Shown piece by piece: positions 40,335-49,168 of a stretch of DNA of 64,000 bases. Made by a program: the position numbers and the translations under genes. The stretch lies in NCBI GenBank assembly GCA_965214295.1, contig OZ243944.1, forward strand, positions 186,001-250,000, written 5' to 3'. This DNA comes from JAJDUF01 sp965214295 (GTDB taxonomy: Bacteria; Chloroflexota; UBA11872; UBA12225; JAJDUF01). The notes beneath the pieces are model-generated. The model saw only the letters and a program-made list of their open reading frames with translations, did no database searches and was not told the origin of the DNA. Position 1 is the stretch's first letter. Every line of letters begins with the position of its first letter.

Positions 40335-41744
40335 ATGACTGCCAGTAAGGCCCGGCGCGGTCGGCCCAACATCCTGCTGATCGCCATCGATTCCCTGCGC
40401 CGCGACCACATGAGCTGCTACGGCTATCAGCGCCTCACCACGCCGCACATTGACCGGTTTGCCCGGGACGCCACCCTCTTCGAGCAGACCTATTCCGCCC
40501 ACATCCCCACCACTCCGGCCTACGCCTCGATGCTCACCGGCCGCGACTGCTTCGGCACCGAGGTCGTGGCGCTCCGGCATCGTGGAGGGCTGACGGAGAA
40601 CGTCACGACGCTCCCCGAAGTGCTGCGCGAGCACGGCTACAACACGCTCTGCGTCGGGTTCAGTGGCAATCCTGCGTCGCGCGGTTTCGACCGCTACCTC
40701 GACTACCCCGCTTGGGGCAGAGACCGCTCGCGCGGCGCCGCGCCCAAGGCGCAGCGGCTCAACGACGTGACCCAACCGGAAATCGAGCGGCTGACGCAGG
40801 AGCCGGCACCATGGTTCGCCCTCCTGCGCCACATGGATCCGCACTCACCCTATCTCCCGCCCTCGCCCTTCAATCGCCTCTTCTATCACGGCGACGAGTG
40901 CGATCCCCGACACACATCCATGGCGCCGGTCTTCGCCTTCAAGCCGTTTGCCGACTATTTCCGGTCGTGGATGCCGGCAGGGGTCACGGATCGGCATTAC
41001 ATGGATGCTCAGTACGATGGCGCCGTTGCCTATATGGACGCCTGCATTGCCGCACTCTTCACGCAGCTCGAAACGCTGGGCATCCTCGACGACACCATCG
41101 TGGTCATCAATGCCGACCATGGCGAAACGCTCTACGAGCACGAGTGCTGGTACGACCACCACGGTCTCTACGATCCGACGCTGGTGGTCCCACTTATCAT
41201 TCGCTATCCGCGGCGCTTGCCCCGTGGCGCGCGAGTGGCCGGCTTCAACCAGCACAAAGACCTCATGCCCACGCTGCTCCAGCTCGCCCGGATCGAGACG
41301 GACCTGCGCTTCGACGGTCAGTCGCTCTTGGATTTGGTGCAAGGCCGGCAGCCAAGCTCCGAGTCCCAACTCTACATCACCGAGTGCGCCTGGATGCGGA
41401 AGCACGGCTGGCGCACGTCACAGTGGAAGCTGATCGAAGCGCTGGAGCCGGACTTCCACTCCATGCCGCCGGTGGAGCTATACAACCTGATCGAGGATCC
41501 GCTGGAAGAGCACAATGTAGCCGACCGCAACCCCGAGACGGTTGAGGCGCTGCGGGCACGCATGGCGGCCTTCATCGCCAAGCGCGAGCGGCAGACGGGG
41601 ACCACAAACCCCATGCTCACGCAGGGCGATTGGCACGGACACGAGGGCATCGGCGCCTTCACCTCCAGCGAGCAGGCCTACAACACCCTCCACATCGGCG
41701 ACGCCGCAACCGCCCGCCGGCTCCAGGCCGAGTCGCGCAAGTAG
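40335..41744 (+). CDS. Sulfatase-fold hydrolase lacking the formylglycine motif
   Basis: A 469-residue alkaline-phosphatase-superfamily protein. The metal sites are retained (IAIDSLRRDH; NADHGETLYEHE). The nucleophile region reads PTTPAYASMLTG (residues 58-69): Thr59 stands where Cys or Ser of C/S-x-P-x-R would be, and Tyr63 replaces the Arg. It therefore cannot be activated by formylglycine formation. Thr-nucleophile members of this superfamily act as phosphodiesterases or phosphonate hydrolases, which is a plausible alternative. GAAAGGAGCG precedes ATG 40335. Confidence 0.85.
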   Translation: MTASKARRGRPNILLIAIDSLRRDHMSCYGYQRLTTPHIDRFARDATLFEQTYSAHIPTTPAYASMLTGRDCFGTEVVALRHRGGLTENVTTLPEVLREHGYNTLCVGFSGNPASRGFDRYLDYPAWGRDRSRGAAPKAQRLNDVTQPEIERLTQEPAPWFALLRHMDPHSPYLPPSPFNRLFYHGDECDPRHTSMAPVFAFKPFADYFRSWMPAGVTDRHYMDAQYDGAVAYMDACIAALFTQLETLGILDDTIVVINADHGETLYEHECWYDHHGLYDPTLVVPLIIRYPRRLPRGARVAGFNQHKDLMPTLLQLARIETDLRFDGQSLLDLVQGRQPSSESQLYITECAWMRKHGWRTSQWKLIEALEPDFHSMPPVELYNLIEDPLEEHNVADRNPETVEALRARMAAFIAKRERQTGTTNPMLTQGDWHGHEGIGAFTSSEQAYNTLHIGDAATARRLQAESRK

Positions 41745-41798
41745 GGACACGATCGAGAGGGCCGGGGTGTGTGCAGGGCCAGGGGTATGGCGCGAAAG

Positions 41799-42389
41799 CT
41801 ACAGCCCGGCAACGTGCAGTAGTCGCTGCTCCCACCGCTGCGGATCATTGTCGGGTGGCAGCCGGCCTAGCTCGTTCCCCAAAGGATCGAGCACGACGAA
41901 CGTCGGTGTACCGAACACCCGAAACTGCCGCACGAGGGGCTGCTCGCGGTCAATGTCCTTCTCGATCAAGCCCAGCCGCGCGCTGTGCTTGGCGACGGTG
42001 GGCGCGACGAAGCTCGACATCATGCGACACGTCGTACACCAGGTCGCTGCCAGCATCAACAGCGTGACCTTGTCGTCGGTGCGGGGCGTTGTCGCCGACG
42101 GCACTGGGCCAAGGGAGTGATAGACGACGTGGATGCCGCGGGTCGAAGGGCTGATCTGATCCGGCGCCACGCCGGCCAGCAACGCCGCCCGCGCAATATC
42201 GTCCCCGCCGAGCGAGGTAGTTGGCGGTGCCGACGACTGCCACAGCGCGACGGCGAGGAGCGCCGATCCACCAATCCCGGCTACCGCCAGCGAGACGGCC
42301 CGGCGCCGCAGCAGTCGGCCGGTTTGCTCTTGGGGCGGCCGCCGGCTGCGCTGCGCTGCACGCCGCGCCGCTCGACCGGTACGTACCAT
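41799..42389 (-). CDS. Membrane-anchored thioredoxin-like protein
   Basis: A 196-residue protein with a basic N terminus, one membrane helix (residues about 32-50, VSLAVAGIGGSALLAVALW) and a thioredoxin fold with the active-site AATWCTTCRMM, cis-proline FGTPTFVVLDP and GNELGR. It probably reduces or oxidises envelope disulfides or supports cytochrome maturation. ATG 42389 follows AAGG; a GTG at 42398 is an alternative. It faces the PhyH gene, with which it shares the upstream region. Confidence 0.83.
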   Translation of the reverse strand: MVRTGRAARRAAQRSRRPPQEQTGRLLRRRAVSLAVAGIGGSALLAVALWQSSAPPTTSLGGDDIARAALLAGVAPDQISPSTRGIHVVYHSLGPVPSATTPRTDDKVTLLMLAATWCTTCRMMSSFVAPTVAKHSARLGLIEKDIDREQPLVRQFRVFGTPTFVVLDPLGNELGRLPPDNDPQRWEQRLLHVAGL

Positions 42390-42558
42390 CGCCCACACCT
42401 TAGCAAGACGGTAGCATCCTCCTCATAACGCCGTCAGTAGGCAGCCTTACGGTGTCACCGGCACTCGCAGAGATCCGTGAGATGCGCTATCTTCCTGATA
42501 GCGAGCAACGGACTACCGATCCGCTGAGGCAGAAGAGCTGCGGCCGGACTCTGCGCCC

Positions 42559-42564
42559 TATAAT
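42559..42564 (+). promoter_or_regulatory. Candidate -10 element TATAAT upstream of the PhyH gene
   Basis: A perfect TATAAT 30 bp before ATG 42594; no good -35 match. Confidence 0.35.
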
Positions 42565-42593
42565 CGGCGCGCAGCGCGGGCCGGGAGTGAGGC

Positions 42594-43364
42594 ATGAACG
42601 ACGAAGAGCTGTACTTGTTCGACCTGCGCGGCTATCTGGTCATCGAAGGAGTACTCAGCCCTACGGAAGTAGCCGAGCTGAACCGGCTGCTGGACGCCCA
42701 GCAGCTCCCACCACCGGCGGAGAGTATCGAGAGCCAGCGGTTCGGTGGCTTCCTGCTTTGGGGCAAGCCGTTCCGTACACTGCTCGATCACCCCCGCATC
42801 TTGCCCTACCTGGAGGTATTGTTGGGCGACGGTTTCCGCCTCGATCACTACTACGGCATCCACATGGCGACCAACACCGCCGGGCTGCGGCTGCACGGCG
42901 GGGGTACACCCTACGAGGCGGAGGAGTATTACGTCTTCCGGGAGCGGATGCATAATGGGCTTTCCGTCGTCACCTGGGCGCTCACCGACGTACCGCCGGG
43001 ACAGGGTGGCTTCGCCTGCATTCCGGGGAGTCACAAAGCCAACTATCCCTGTCCGGCGGACATACGCACTTTCGATCGCGACCCCGGATGTGTGGTGCAG
43101 GTACCGATGCGCGCCGGCGACGTCGCCATCTTCACCGAAGCACTCACCCACGGCACCCATCCGTGGACGGCCCCGTACCAGCGGCGCTCGCTGCTCTACA
43201 AGTATGCCCCCAAGCACCTGGCCTGGGGCCGCCACGACCAGCACCGGAGCGCCGAAGTACACGCCCTGCTCACCGAGCGCCAGCGCCGCTTGCTAGAGCC
43301 ACCCTACATCTCCGGGCGCCAGCCGATTATGCATGCCGGGGGGCCCGGCGGAGACTACGACTAG
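42594..43364 (+). CDS. Phytanoyl-CoA dioxygenase (PhyH) family protein
   Basis: A 256-residue Fe(II)/2-oxoglutarate oxygenase. FDLRGYLVIEGVL opens the fold. RLHGGG carries the first metal His; the usual H-x-D aspartate is replaced by glycine. CIPGSHKANYP is the conserved loop, EALTHGTHPW holds the distal His, and RRSLLYKY the 2-oxoglutarate-binding Arg. The missing acidic ligand recalls halogenase-type sites, where Asp is replaced by Gly or Ala, but alignment is needed to be sure. The substrate is unknown. GGGAGTGAGGC stands before ATG 42594. Confidence 0.83.
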   Translation: MNDEELYLFDLRGYLVIEGVLSPTEVAELNRLLDAQQLPPPAESIESQRFGGFLLWGKPFRTLLDHPRILPYLEVLLGDGFRLDHYYGIHMATNTAGLRLHGGGTPYEAEEYYVFRERMHNGLSVVTWALTDVPPGQGGFACIPGSHKANYPCPADIRTFDRDPGCVVQVPMRAGDVAIFTEALTHGTHPWTAPYQRRSLLYKYAPKHLAWGRHDQHRSAEVHALLTERQRRLLEPPYISGRQPIMHAGGPGGDYD

Positions 43365-43754
43365 CGCCCTCCCAATGCCGTGGCGCAAGGACGGATACCG
43401 TGCCTCTTTTGCCAGCATCGGGATTAGCGGGTTGGAAGGATAGGCAGGATGACCGGCCCTTTATCCTATCCAGCCTCGCATCCTGCGAATCCTGATACTG
43501 ACAATTGTGCCGCCGCCGCACACGCCCTCTCCCCCTGGGAAGGGCCCTCACAGGGGGAGGTAGTGGTGCTAGGGCGTTGCTCGCCCAGTTCGCCGCCAGG
43601 GTAGGGGCACAGCATGCTGTGCCCCTACAAGCACTCACTGCGCCTGTTTCCCCGATTCACCTACTCTTGTCAGGGGAGAGGGCCGGGGTGAGGGTAGCCT
43701 GGGGCTGCGGCGGCGCATCATAGCGTCGACCTTTTCGTCTCAGACAAAGAGGCG
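43365..43754. other. Intergenic gap packed with repeats
   Basis: No gene seen. It holds CTCTCCCC hairpin variants at 43521-43561, a perfect 28-bp palindrome at 43601-43628 and a half repeat GGGGAGAGGGCCGGGGTGAGG near 43673-43694, before the thyX promoter region. Confidence 0.75.
43601..43628. repeat. Perfect 28-bp palindrome, GTAGGGGC family
   Basis: GTAGGGGCACAGCA and TGCTGTGCCCCTAC are exact reverse complements with no loop. It is the cleanest member of the GTAGGGGC family. Confidence 0.9.
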
Positions 43755-44549
43755 GTGAAGGAGTCCGACACTGTGAAAGAGCCAACGGTCTTTCTGATCG
43801 GCGAGACGAAAGTGCATGAGGCCGGTCTACGCGCGTACCTGGCACATATCGGCGCGCCCGACTGGCAGAGTGACGCCCCTGGCGATGTCGAGCTACTGAG
43901 CGAGGTGATGGCTCGGTCCTGCTACCGCAGCTTCGGCACCGTGCTCAACCCTAACGTCACCAGGGTACGCCCAAGCAACAAAGCGCATCTGACCAACCTC
44001 ATCAAAGTCAAGCACGGGAGTACCTTGGAGCACGCCTGGTTGAACTTCATGTTCTGCGACGTGAGTCGGGTTGTCACACACGAGCTGGTGCGCCACCGAG
44101 CAGGTACGGCGGTATCGCAAGAAAGCCTGCGGTTCGTGCGCCTGACCGACGACCTCGACGGCTACGTGCCGCTCGTCATCCGCGAAACGCCGCAGGCGAT
44201 GGAGCTATTCTGCCGGACATTCGATCAGCTCGGTGCCCTGCAAATGCGGCTCACCGACCTGCTCAACGTGGACACCTTACCCTTTTCCGAGAAGAAGAAG
44301 ATCACGTCGGCCATGCGCCGGCTCGCGCCGATTGGCGTGGCCACGAACATCGGCTGGAGCGCCAATATCCGGGCGGTACGTCACGTCATCGAGATGCGGA
44401 CGGCGCCGGGGGCCGAGGAAGAAATCAGGCTGCTATTCGCCAAGGTCGGGGCACTGTGCATGGAGCGTTTTCCACACCTCTTCGGCGACTATTGGGTCGA
44501 AGAGGTTGACGGCTTCCCCTGGTACCGCACCGAGCACCCCAAGGTCTAG
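43755..44549 (+). CDS. thyX: FAD-dependent thymidylate synthase ThyX
   Basis: A 264-residue flavin-dependent enzyme that makes dTMP from dUMP. The family core is HGSTLEHAWLNF, then the signature RHRAGTAVSQESLRF, and NIGWSANIRAVRHVIEMR at the C-terminal half. The usual ThyX motif is RHR-x7-S; here eight residues separate RHR from the Ser, a one-residue insertion. GTG 43755 is used; a GTG at 43773 with GAAGGAG before it is also credible. The organism may rely on ThyX if thyA is absent, which the window cannot show. Confidence 0.9.
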   Translation: MKESDTVKEPTVFLIGETKVHEAGLRAYLAHIGAPDWQSDAPGDVELLSEVMARSCYRSFGTVLNPNVTRVRPSNKAHLTNLIKVKHGSTLEHAWLNFMFCDVSRVVTHELVRHRAGTAVSQESLRFVRLTDDLDGYVPLVIRETPQAMELFCRTFDQLGALQMRLTDLLNVDTLPFSEKKKITSAMRRLAPIGVATNIGWSANIRAVRHVIEMRTAPGAEEEIRLLFAKVGALCMERFPHLFGDYWVEEVDGFPWYRTEHPKV

Positions 44550-44576
44550 GGCCAGCAAGGCGGGGGGCCATACGAC

Positions 44577-45599
44577 CTAGACGAAGAGGTCGCGGTGGTC
44601 CAGAACCCAGGCGAGTAGGGACTCGACGCCCTCTTCAACGCTTACTTGGGGCTGCCAGCCAAGATCGCGGGCCGCCTTGGCGATATTGGCCACGAAAACG
44701 CGCTGGTCCCCGGGTCGCCACGCCGCGAACCGCAGTTCCAGGCGGCGCTGCAAGCGCGCCTCGATCCGTGCGATCAGCTCCAACAGCGAGAGCGTGTTGC
44801 CCGGCCCACCGCCGACGTTGTAGACCTGTCCCTTGATCCGGTCAATGCGCTCGATGGCCCGCTCGTAGAGGGCGAGCAGATCGGAGACGTGCAGAATATC
44901 CCGCACCTGTTTACCGTCTCCGTAGAGCGTCAGGGGCTTACCGAGTACGGCAGCGATACAGAACCAGGCCACCCAGCCTTGATCTTCCACGCCAAGCTGC
45001 CGGGGGCCGTAAATGGTGCATTGCCGAAAGGAGACGGTCGGTAGGCCGTACATGCGGGCGTAGTCCACGACGTACTGATCGCCCGCCCCTTTGGAGCAGC
45101 CGTAAGGCGAGTGGAAGTCCAAGAGGCGATCCTCGGCGATACCGTGGGGGCAGTCCCGATAGGCATACCGACCGTCCCGTTCGACGACGGCCACGTCCTC
45201 CAGGCCACCATAGACCTTATTCGTGGAGGCATAGAGCAACGCCTTGAGGTGCGGGAGGCAGCGGGCAGCCTCCAGGACGTTGAACGTCCCGAGCGCGTTG
45301 CTCTCGAAGTCTGCCCGCGGCGCTTCTACCGAGGTCGTCACCGCGGTCTGTGCCGCGAGGTGCAAAACGACCTCAATGTCCTGATCCGCCCGAAACACCG
45401 CCGCCACTGCCACTGCGTCCCGAATATCCGTCCGCGAGACGGCAAGATCGCCCCCTAGTCCCCGGAGCCAGGCGAGATTCCTGTCCGTGCCGCGCCGTCC
45501 GAGGTTGTCGAGCACGACGACGCGCCGGCCTCGAGCGAGGAAGTGCGCGACGGCGTTGCTGCCGACAAAGCCGGCGCCACCGGTAATCAGAATCGTCAC
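44577..45599 (-). CDS. NAD-dependent epimerase, CDP-paratose 2-epimerase-like
   Basis: A 340-residue extended short-chain dehydrogenase. It has the NAD motif ITGGAGFVGSNA at the N terminus, LHLAAQTAVTTSV, the serine/threonine region ASTNKVYGGL, and the catalytic YxxxK in HSPYGCSKGAGDQYV. The last motif is characteristic of CDP-paratose/tyvelose epimerases. It acts in nucleotide-sugar metabolism for surface glycans; other epimerase activities remain possible. Start GTG 45599. It converges with thyX. Confidence 0.88.
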   Translation of the reverse strand: MTILITGGAGFVGSNAVAHFLARGRRVVVLDNLGRRGTDRNLAWLRGLGGDLAVSRTDIRDAVAVAAVFRADQDIEVVLHLAAQTAVTTSVEAPRADFESNALGTFNVLEAARCLPHLKALLYASTNKVYGGLEDVAVVERDGRYAYRDCPHGIAEDRLLDFHSPYGCSKGAGDQYVVDYARMYGLPTVSFRQCTIYGPRQLGVEDQGWVAWFCIAAVLGKPLTLYGDGKQVRDILHVSDLLALYERAIERIDRIKGQVYNVGGGPGNTLSLLELIARIEARLQRRLELRFAAWRPGDQRVFVANIAKAARDLGWQPQVSVEEGVESLLAWVLDHRDLFV

Positions 45600-45612
45600 G
45601 TATCAATCTTCA

Positions 45613-46137
45613 TTATCGTGGCGGTGACCGGTCATCTATTGCTGACCACCGGCCGAACAGAGAGAGTAATACCATGCTCACCAGCGCCGCCACGAGCATT
45701 GGGACACGTACCCGATAGTAATATTGTGCCTCCCGCCTGGCGGCGAGTTCAAACGGCGGCCACCCGGCTCGCTGGCGATCAAAGCCGACTACGAGCCGCC
45801 GCGACACGAAGTAGCTCAAGGGAGTGGTCGGATTGTGCGTGAGCCAGTCGAGACAGAGATGGCCGATCCAGGCAGCGATCAGGGGCGCCACCCAGGGCGG
45901 GCCACGCTGGCGGCGCCAGCAGTAGAGCGCTAGGGGCAGCTCCCACCCGTGTAGGGGCAGGATAATCCGCACCTTGTAATTGAGCCGGCCTCCACTTATC
46001 AGCCAGTCCACCACATGATCGAGGTCAACGAGCACGCCGCCCGCGCACGCCGCCAAGGCACCGCGCCACCCGGCTCGCGGCCAGGCGAGAGCGGCCACCG
46101 GCAAAGTGGCGAGGGCGTGCCAGTGAGAATAGGCCAT
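45613..46137 (-). CDS. Membrane-bound metal-dependent hydrolase-like protein
   Basis: A 174-residue membrane protein with several hydrophobic segments and conserved polar groups: MAYSHWHALATLPV at the start, LVDLDHVVDWLIS, LHGWELPLA and GHLCLDWLTHN. The histidine and aspartate pattern recalls the YdjM/DUF457 family of membrane metal-dependent hydrolases. The function is unknown. It lies 13 bp upstream of the epimerase gene on the same strand, so co-transcription is likely. Confidence 0.75.
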   Translation of the reverse strand: MAYSHWHALATLPVAALAWPRAGWRGALAACAGGVLVDLDHVVDWLISGGRLNYKVRIILPLHGWELPLALYCWRRQRGPPWVAPLIAAWIGHLCLDWLTHNPTTPLSYFVSRRLVVGFDRQRAGWPPFELAARREAQYYYRVRVPMLVAALVSMVLLSLFGRWSAIDDRSPPR

Positions 46138-46197
46138 CAGCGTCAGGGCATAGTGTAGCGCACCGTCTGCCAGCCATCAGCCGCCAGCGAGGGTACT

Positions 46198-46224
46198 CGT
46201 CATTGCGGCGCAAGCCGCAATCCA
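46198..46224. repeat. dRS3-like palindromic repeat, GCGGC arm variant
   Basis: CGTC-ATTGCGGC-GCAA-GCCGCAAT-CCA, exact arms. Confidence 0.85.
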
Positions 46225-46366
46225 CCTCCCGCCGCCGCCGCGGGGGATCACTGACCCGGTAAGATAGGCCCGGAGACTTGCCAACACAGCAACCTACATT
46301 GACCGCCCAGGCCGGCGGCGCCAGCAAGATCGCGGTTGGCGGTCGCTCGGAGCCAGGAGGTGTGCG

Positions 46367-47686
46367 ATGAGCAACGTACCGATGACCCGCCCGGAAGAGG
46401 CACTCGCTCAACTGGAAACCACGCACAGTTTTGCCGCAACTTTCGTCGAGCGCGCCGACGGGCGCATCCTCCAGCTCGGCGGCACGCTCTTCACCACATC
46501 CGATGACGGCGGCCTCACGTGGTCGGAGCCATTCCGATGCCACGACACGAACGGAGACCTCGTAGGCGACGGCGGCATGTCGCTGGTGCGTTTGTCGGGC
46601 AACGGCATCGGGCTTGCAGCAGTCCGCCACGCTCTTTCCGGGGGAGTGCGGCAGTCGCACCTGCTGTTCTGGCGCTCGGACGACGGCGGACGGACGTGGG
46701 CGCCGCCAACACCGGTGACGCCGGCTGGGCTGAATAGCTCGGCCTATCACGATACGATGATCCGCACGTCGTCGGGACGCCTGATCCTGCCGGTGTATTG
46801 CTCGCTGGGTCAGCAAACTGCTGTAGGCGAGGGGGTCACACCCCGGCCGGGCAAGCTGCTCCATGGCCAGTGGGTAGAGACGAACGCTCATTTCTTCGAC
46901 CGCACGACGAGCTGCTCGTATGTGTGCTACTCGGACGACGAGGGGTACACGTGGCACCGCAACAAGGACGGTGAGCTGATTGTGCTGCTGGACGGGAACG
47001 CCATCTTCAGCTACACCAACGAGCCGTCGGTCGCGGAGGGCGAGCCGGGGAAGCTGCTGATGCTTTTGCGTACCGGGTTGGGGCGCGTCTTTCAAGCGTG
47101 GTCGTTCGACAACGGCGAGACCTGGACGCGGCCGGCGCCGACCTCGTTGGCTACCTCCACCGCGCCGGCCAAGATTCGTACTCTCCCGACCGGCCATTTG
47201 TTGGCCGTCTGGAACCAGCAGAGCGAGGCGGAAATCAAGCAGGGTTACATCCGCTCGCGCATCTCGTCGGCCGTCAGCCGCAATGGTGGCAGCGTCTGGG
47301 AGTTCTTCCAGAACGTGACCTCCTGGCATGAGGAGACGCGCGTGGAGCCGGGGCCAATCCGACCGGTTCGTCCGGCCGAGCACTACCTGGCGCCGGGGTT
47401 GCCGGCGCCGGAGCGCGAGGGGGAGCATATTACACCGACCGAGGCGCTGGTCACGATGACTTACCCGGCCGTCCTGGTGCTGAAGGACCGGGTCATCATC
47501 GCTCACCGCTACCGGGAATATCGCCAGCATCCGACCCGCGCCGAGATACTGGTGAGCAACCCACAGCCAGGAACACACGGGTTCATTCAGAAGCTGAAGG
47601 TGCTCCCGCTGCGTTGGTTCTACGGCGGCAAAGAGCCGGCGGAGAATCCGTTCCTCCCCCGCGCAGAGGAGCCGGCCACACCGTAG
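46367..47686 (+). CDS. Sialidase/BNR-repeat family protein
   Basis: A 439-residue beta-propeller with four Asp-box motifs: TSDDGGLTW, RSDDGGRTW, YSDDEGYTW and SFDNGETW. These are the hallmark of GH33 sialidases and related exo-glycosidases. The FRIP arginine motif typical of true sialidases is not evident. No signal peptide is seen. The start ATG 46367 follows GGAGGTGTGCG. The product may act on host or environmental sugars, but catalytic identity is unproven. A long opposite-strand open frame covers the same DNA and is rejected. Confidence 0.83.
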   Translation: MSNVPMTRPEEALAQLETTHSFAATFVERADGRILQLGGTLFTTSDDGGLTWSEPFRCHDTNGDLVGDGGMSLVRLSGNGIGLAAVRHALSGGVRQSHLLFWRSDDGGRTWAPPTPVTPAGLNSSAYHDTMIRTSSGRLILPVYCSLGQQTAVGEGVTPRPGKLLHGQWVETNAHFFDRTTSCSYVCYSDDEGYTWHRNKDGELIVLLDGNAIFSYTNEPSVAEGEPGKLLMLLRTGLGRVFQAWSFDNGETWTRPAPTSLATSTAPAKIRTLPTGHLLAVWNQQSEAEIKQGYIRSRISSAVSRNGGSVWEFFQNVTSWHEETRVEPGPIRPVRPAEHYLAPGLPAPEREGEHITPTEALVTMTYPAVLVLKDRVIIAHRYREYRQHPTRAEILVSNPQPGTHGFIQKLKVLPLRWFYGGKEPAENPFLPRAEEPATP

Positions 47687-47800
47687 GGCGTGGGGATGCC
47701 ATGCACTGTCCCCGGCTGGTATCGTGGCTATGCAAACGTGTTGGCGGAATTTCGGCAACTGAGTGAATAATGAGTGAGACAGTTGTTACCGATCATTGCC

Positions 47801-48043
47801 ATGCCTAGGATGATTGTCGTGGTTCAGACGAAACAGGCACCCAGCGCAAGCAACAATTCACCGGCAGCGAGAAGGCTCCAGGCGATGGCAGAACCTGAGA
47901 TTCGATCCTATATCGCGTCTGTCAAGGCTGAGTACCAAAAGTACCCATTGTCCCTGGAGGAAGGGCGGAAAGTGATTGACGAGGCCATGGGTGAGCAGAC
48001 CCTAACCGCAGTCCTGTACGAACTGCGACAGGGGGCAGCTTGA
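47801..48043 (+). CDS. Antitoxin-like protein of a VapBC module
   Basis: An 80-residue protein, MPRMIVVVQTKQAPSASNNS followed by helical segments (ARRLQAMAEPEIRSYIASVK; GRKVIDEAMGEQTLTAVLYE). It sits 4 bp before the PIN-domain toxin gene, the normal position for a cognate antitoxin. No clear DNA-binding motif is recognised at the N terminus. The start is uncertain (47774, 47801 or 47810), as ribosome sites are weak. The neighbouring toxin gene is frameshifted, so the pair may be inactive. Confidence 0.6.
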   Translation: MPRMIVVVQTKQAPSASNNSPAARRLQAMAEPEIRSYIASVKAEYQKYPLSLEEGRKVIDEAMGEQTLTAVLYELRQGAA

Positions 48044-48046
48044 TGT

Positions 48047-48544
48047 ATGGCACTCTACTACCTGGACACCTCGGCGCTGGTGAAGCGGTACCGCACCGAA
48101 CGCGGTATGGAGGTCATGGCCGCACTCTTTTCTGACCGGACTCTGGACGATATGTTTATCACCTCTCAATCTCACTGTTCTGGAGGTCGAGGCCGTCGCA
48201 GCAAGGGCTTTAGGGGCACGACTACTTACACAAAGAGCGCGCAGAACTCTACTGCGATTGTTTAATGATGATCTGGAGCGAGTGATCACTGTGCTCCCCT
48301 CACCAGTGCTGTTCTATCCGAGGCGATTGGCGTAGCGCGACGGTATACCCTCCGGGCCGGTGACTGTATCCACCTCGCTACGACACTACGGACGGCGCAG
48401 GCAGTGTCGGCAAATATAGTGTTTGTGACCAGCGACAGGGAACTTTATCGGGCTGCTCGGAGGGCCGGATTTACACCGCTTAACCCTGAAGATGAGCAGG
48501 CACTCGATAGGTTGCGGAGTTGGCGGCAAACACAGCAGGACTAA
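48047..48544 (+). pseudogene. VapC-type PIN-domain toxin, twice frameshifted
   Basis: ATG 48047 opens MALYYLDTSALVKRYRTERG, a PIN domain with the first acidic residue (D7). After FITSQ (about 48169) an extra T throws the frame; the sense then continues in another frame with TVLEVEAVAARALGARLLTQ. Near 48290 a missing base returns it to the first frame, where RAGDCIHLATTLRTAQ, FVTSDRELYRAA and the C terminus ending at 48544 follow. The net change is zero bases, but a stop lies between. The three conserved acidic sites survive on the DNA, so two base errors or decay are equally possible. Confidence 0.8.
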
Positions 48545-48717
48545 GACATTACGGAATGGTAAATCCAGGGCTTGACAGCGTGGCCTGTCCCCGGATGCAG
48601 TTGTTGAGGGTGCCAGTGGTATTGGCGGGCAAGCGGTTCGAGACGCCGTGGTCAGTCGGGCGGCACGAGCCGCAGCCAGCACTGCCGGGCATGACGCGCT
48701 AGAACGAGCAAGGAGGG

Positions 48718-49068
48718 ATGATGCTTGAGGATACGCACGTACCGGTGACGGTGGTCAATGCCGCCGTTGAGGAACTGGGCTATACCACCGCCTCAATGGT
48801 GCAGGCTATCGGCTACGACCGCGCGATTAAGGAGCCGCGCAATGAACACTGGCGGCCGGTGTATACCCATGGTGGCCGCCGGCGCTGGGTGCCGAAGACG
48901 GCCCTGGGGCGTATTAGCCGCGACCTAGAAGAGAAACCGGACGGGGCTCCCCTCACGACCAAATACCACGCTCGGTACAAGCCCGCGGCGAATAGGTGGT
49001 GGCCAGCACATGGTGGGGAGGCGGCCAAGCAAGCGGCGCTCGCGCCCAATAGATCGGCCGGGCGCTGA
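48718..49068 (+). CDS. Small hypothetical protein with strong ribosome site
   Basis: A 116-residue basic protein opening MMLEDTHVPVTVVNAAVEEL and carrying HGGRRRWVPKTALGRISRDL and HARYKPAANRWWPAHGGEA. No family is recognised. AAGGAGGG immediately precedes ATGATG at 48718, which supports translation, although the spacing is short. It lies between the broken toxin and the M28 peptidase. It might be part of the accessory region rather than the core genome. Confidence 0.5.
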   Translation: MMLEDTHVPVTVVNAAVEELGYTTASMVQAIGYDRAIKEPRNEHWRPVYTHGGRRRWVPKTALGRISRDLEEKPDGAPLTTKYHARYKPAANRWWPAHGGEAAKQAALAPNRSAGR

Positions 49069-49168
49069 TACCTTGACCGGTAAGCCCCGAACTTATCATT
49101 CCGAGACATTATTCTCGACAGAACGTCTGTGTGTCGGGCATGGGGCCATCGCCATGCCGAGGGGGCGG

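Noticed and set aside
46025..47758. A 577-codon minus-strand frame opposite the sialidase-like gene
   Set aside because: The plus protein has four Asp boxes in frame and a good start; the minus frame is composition-driven.
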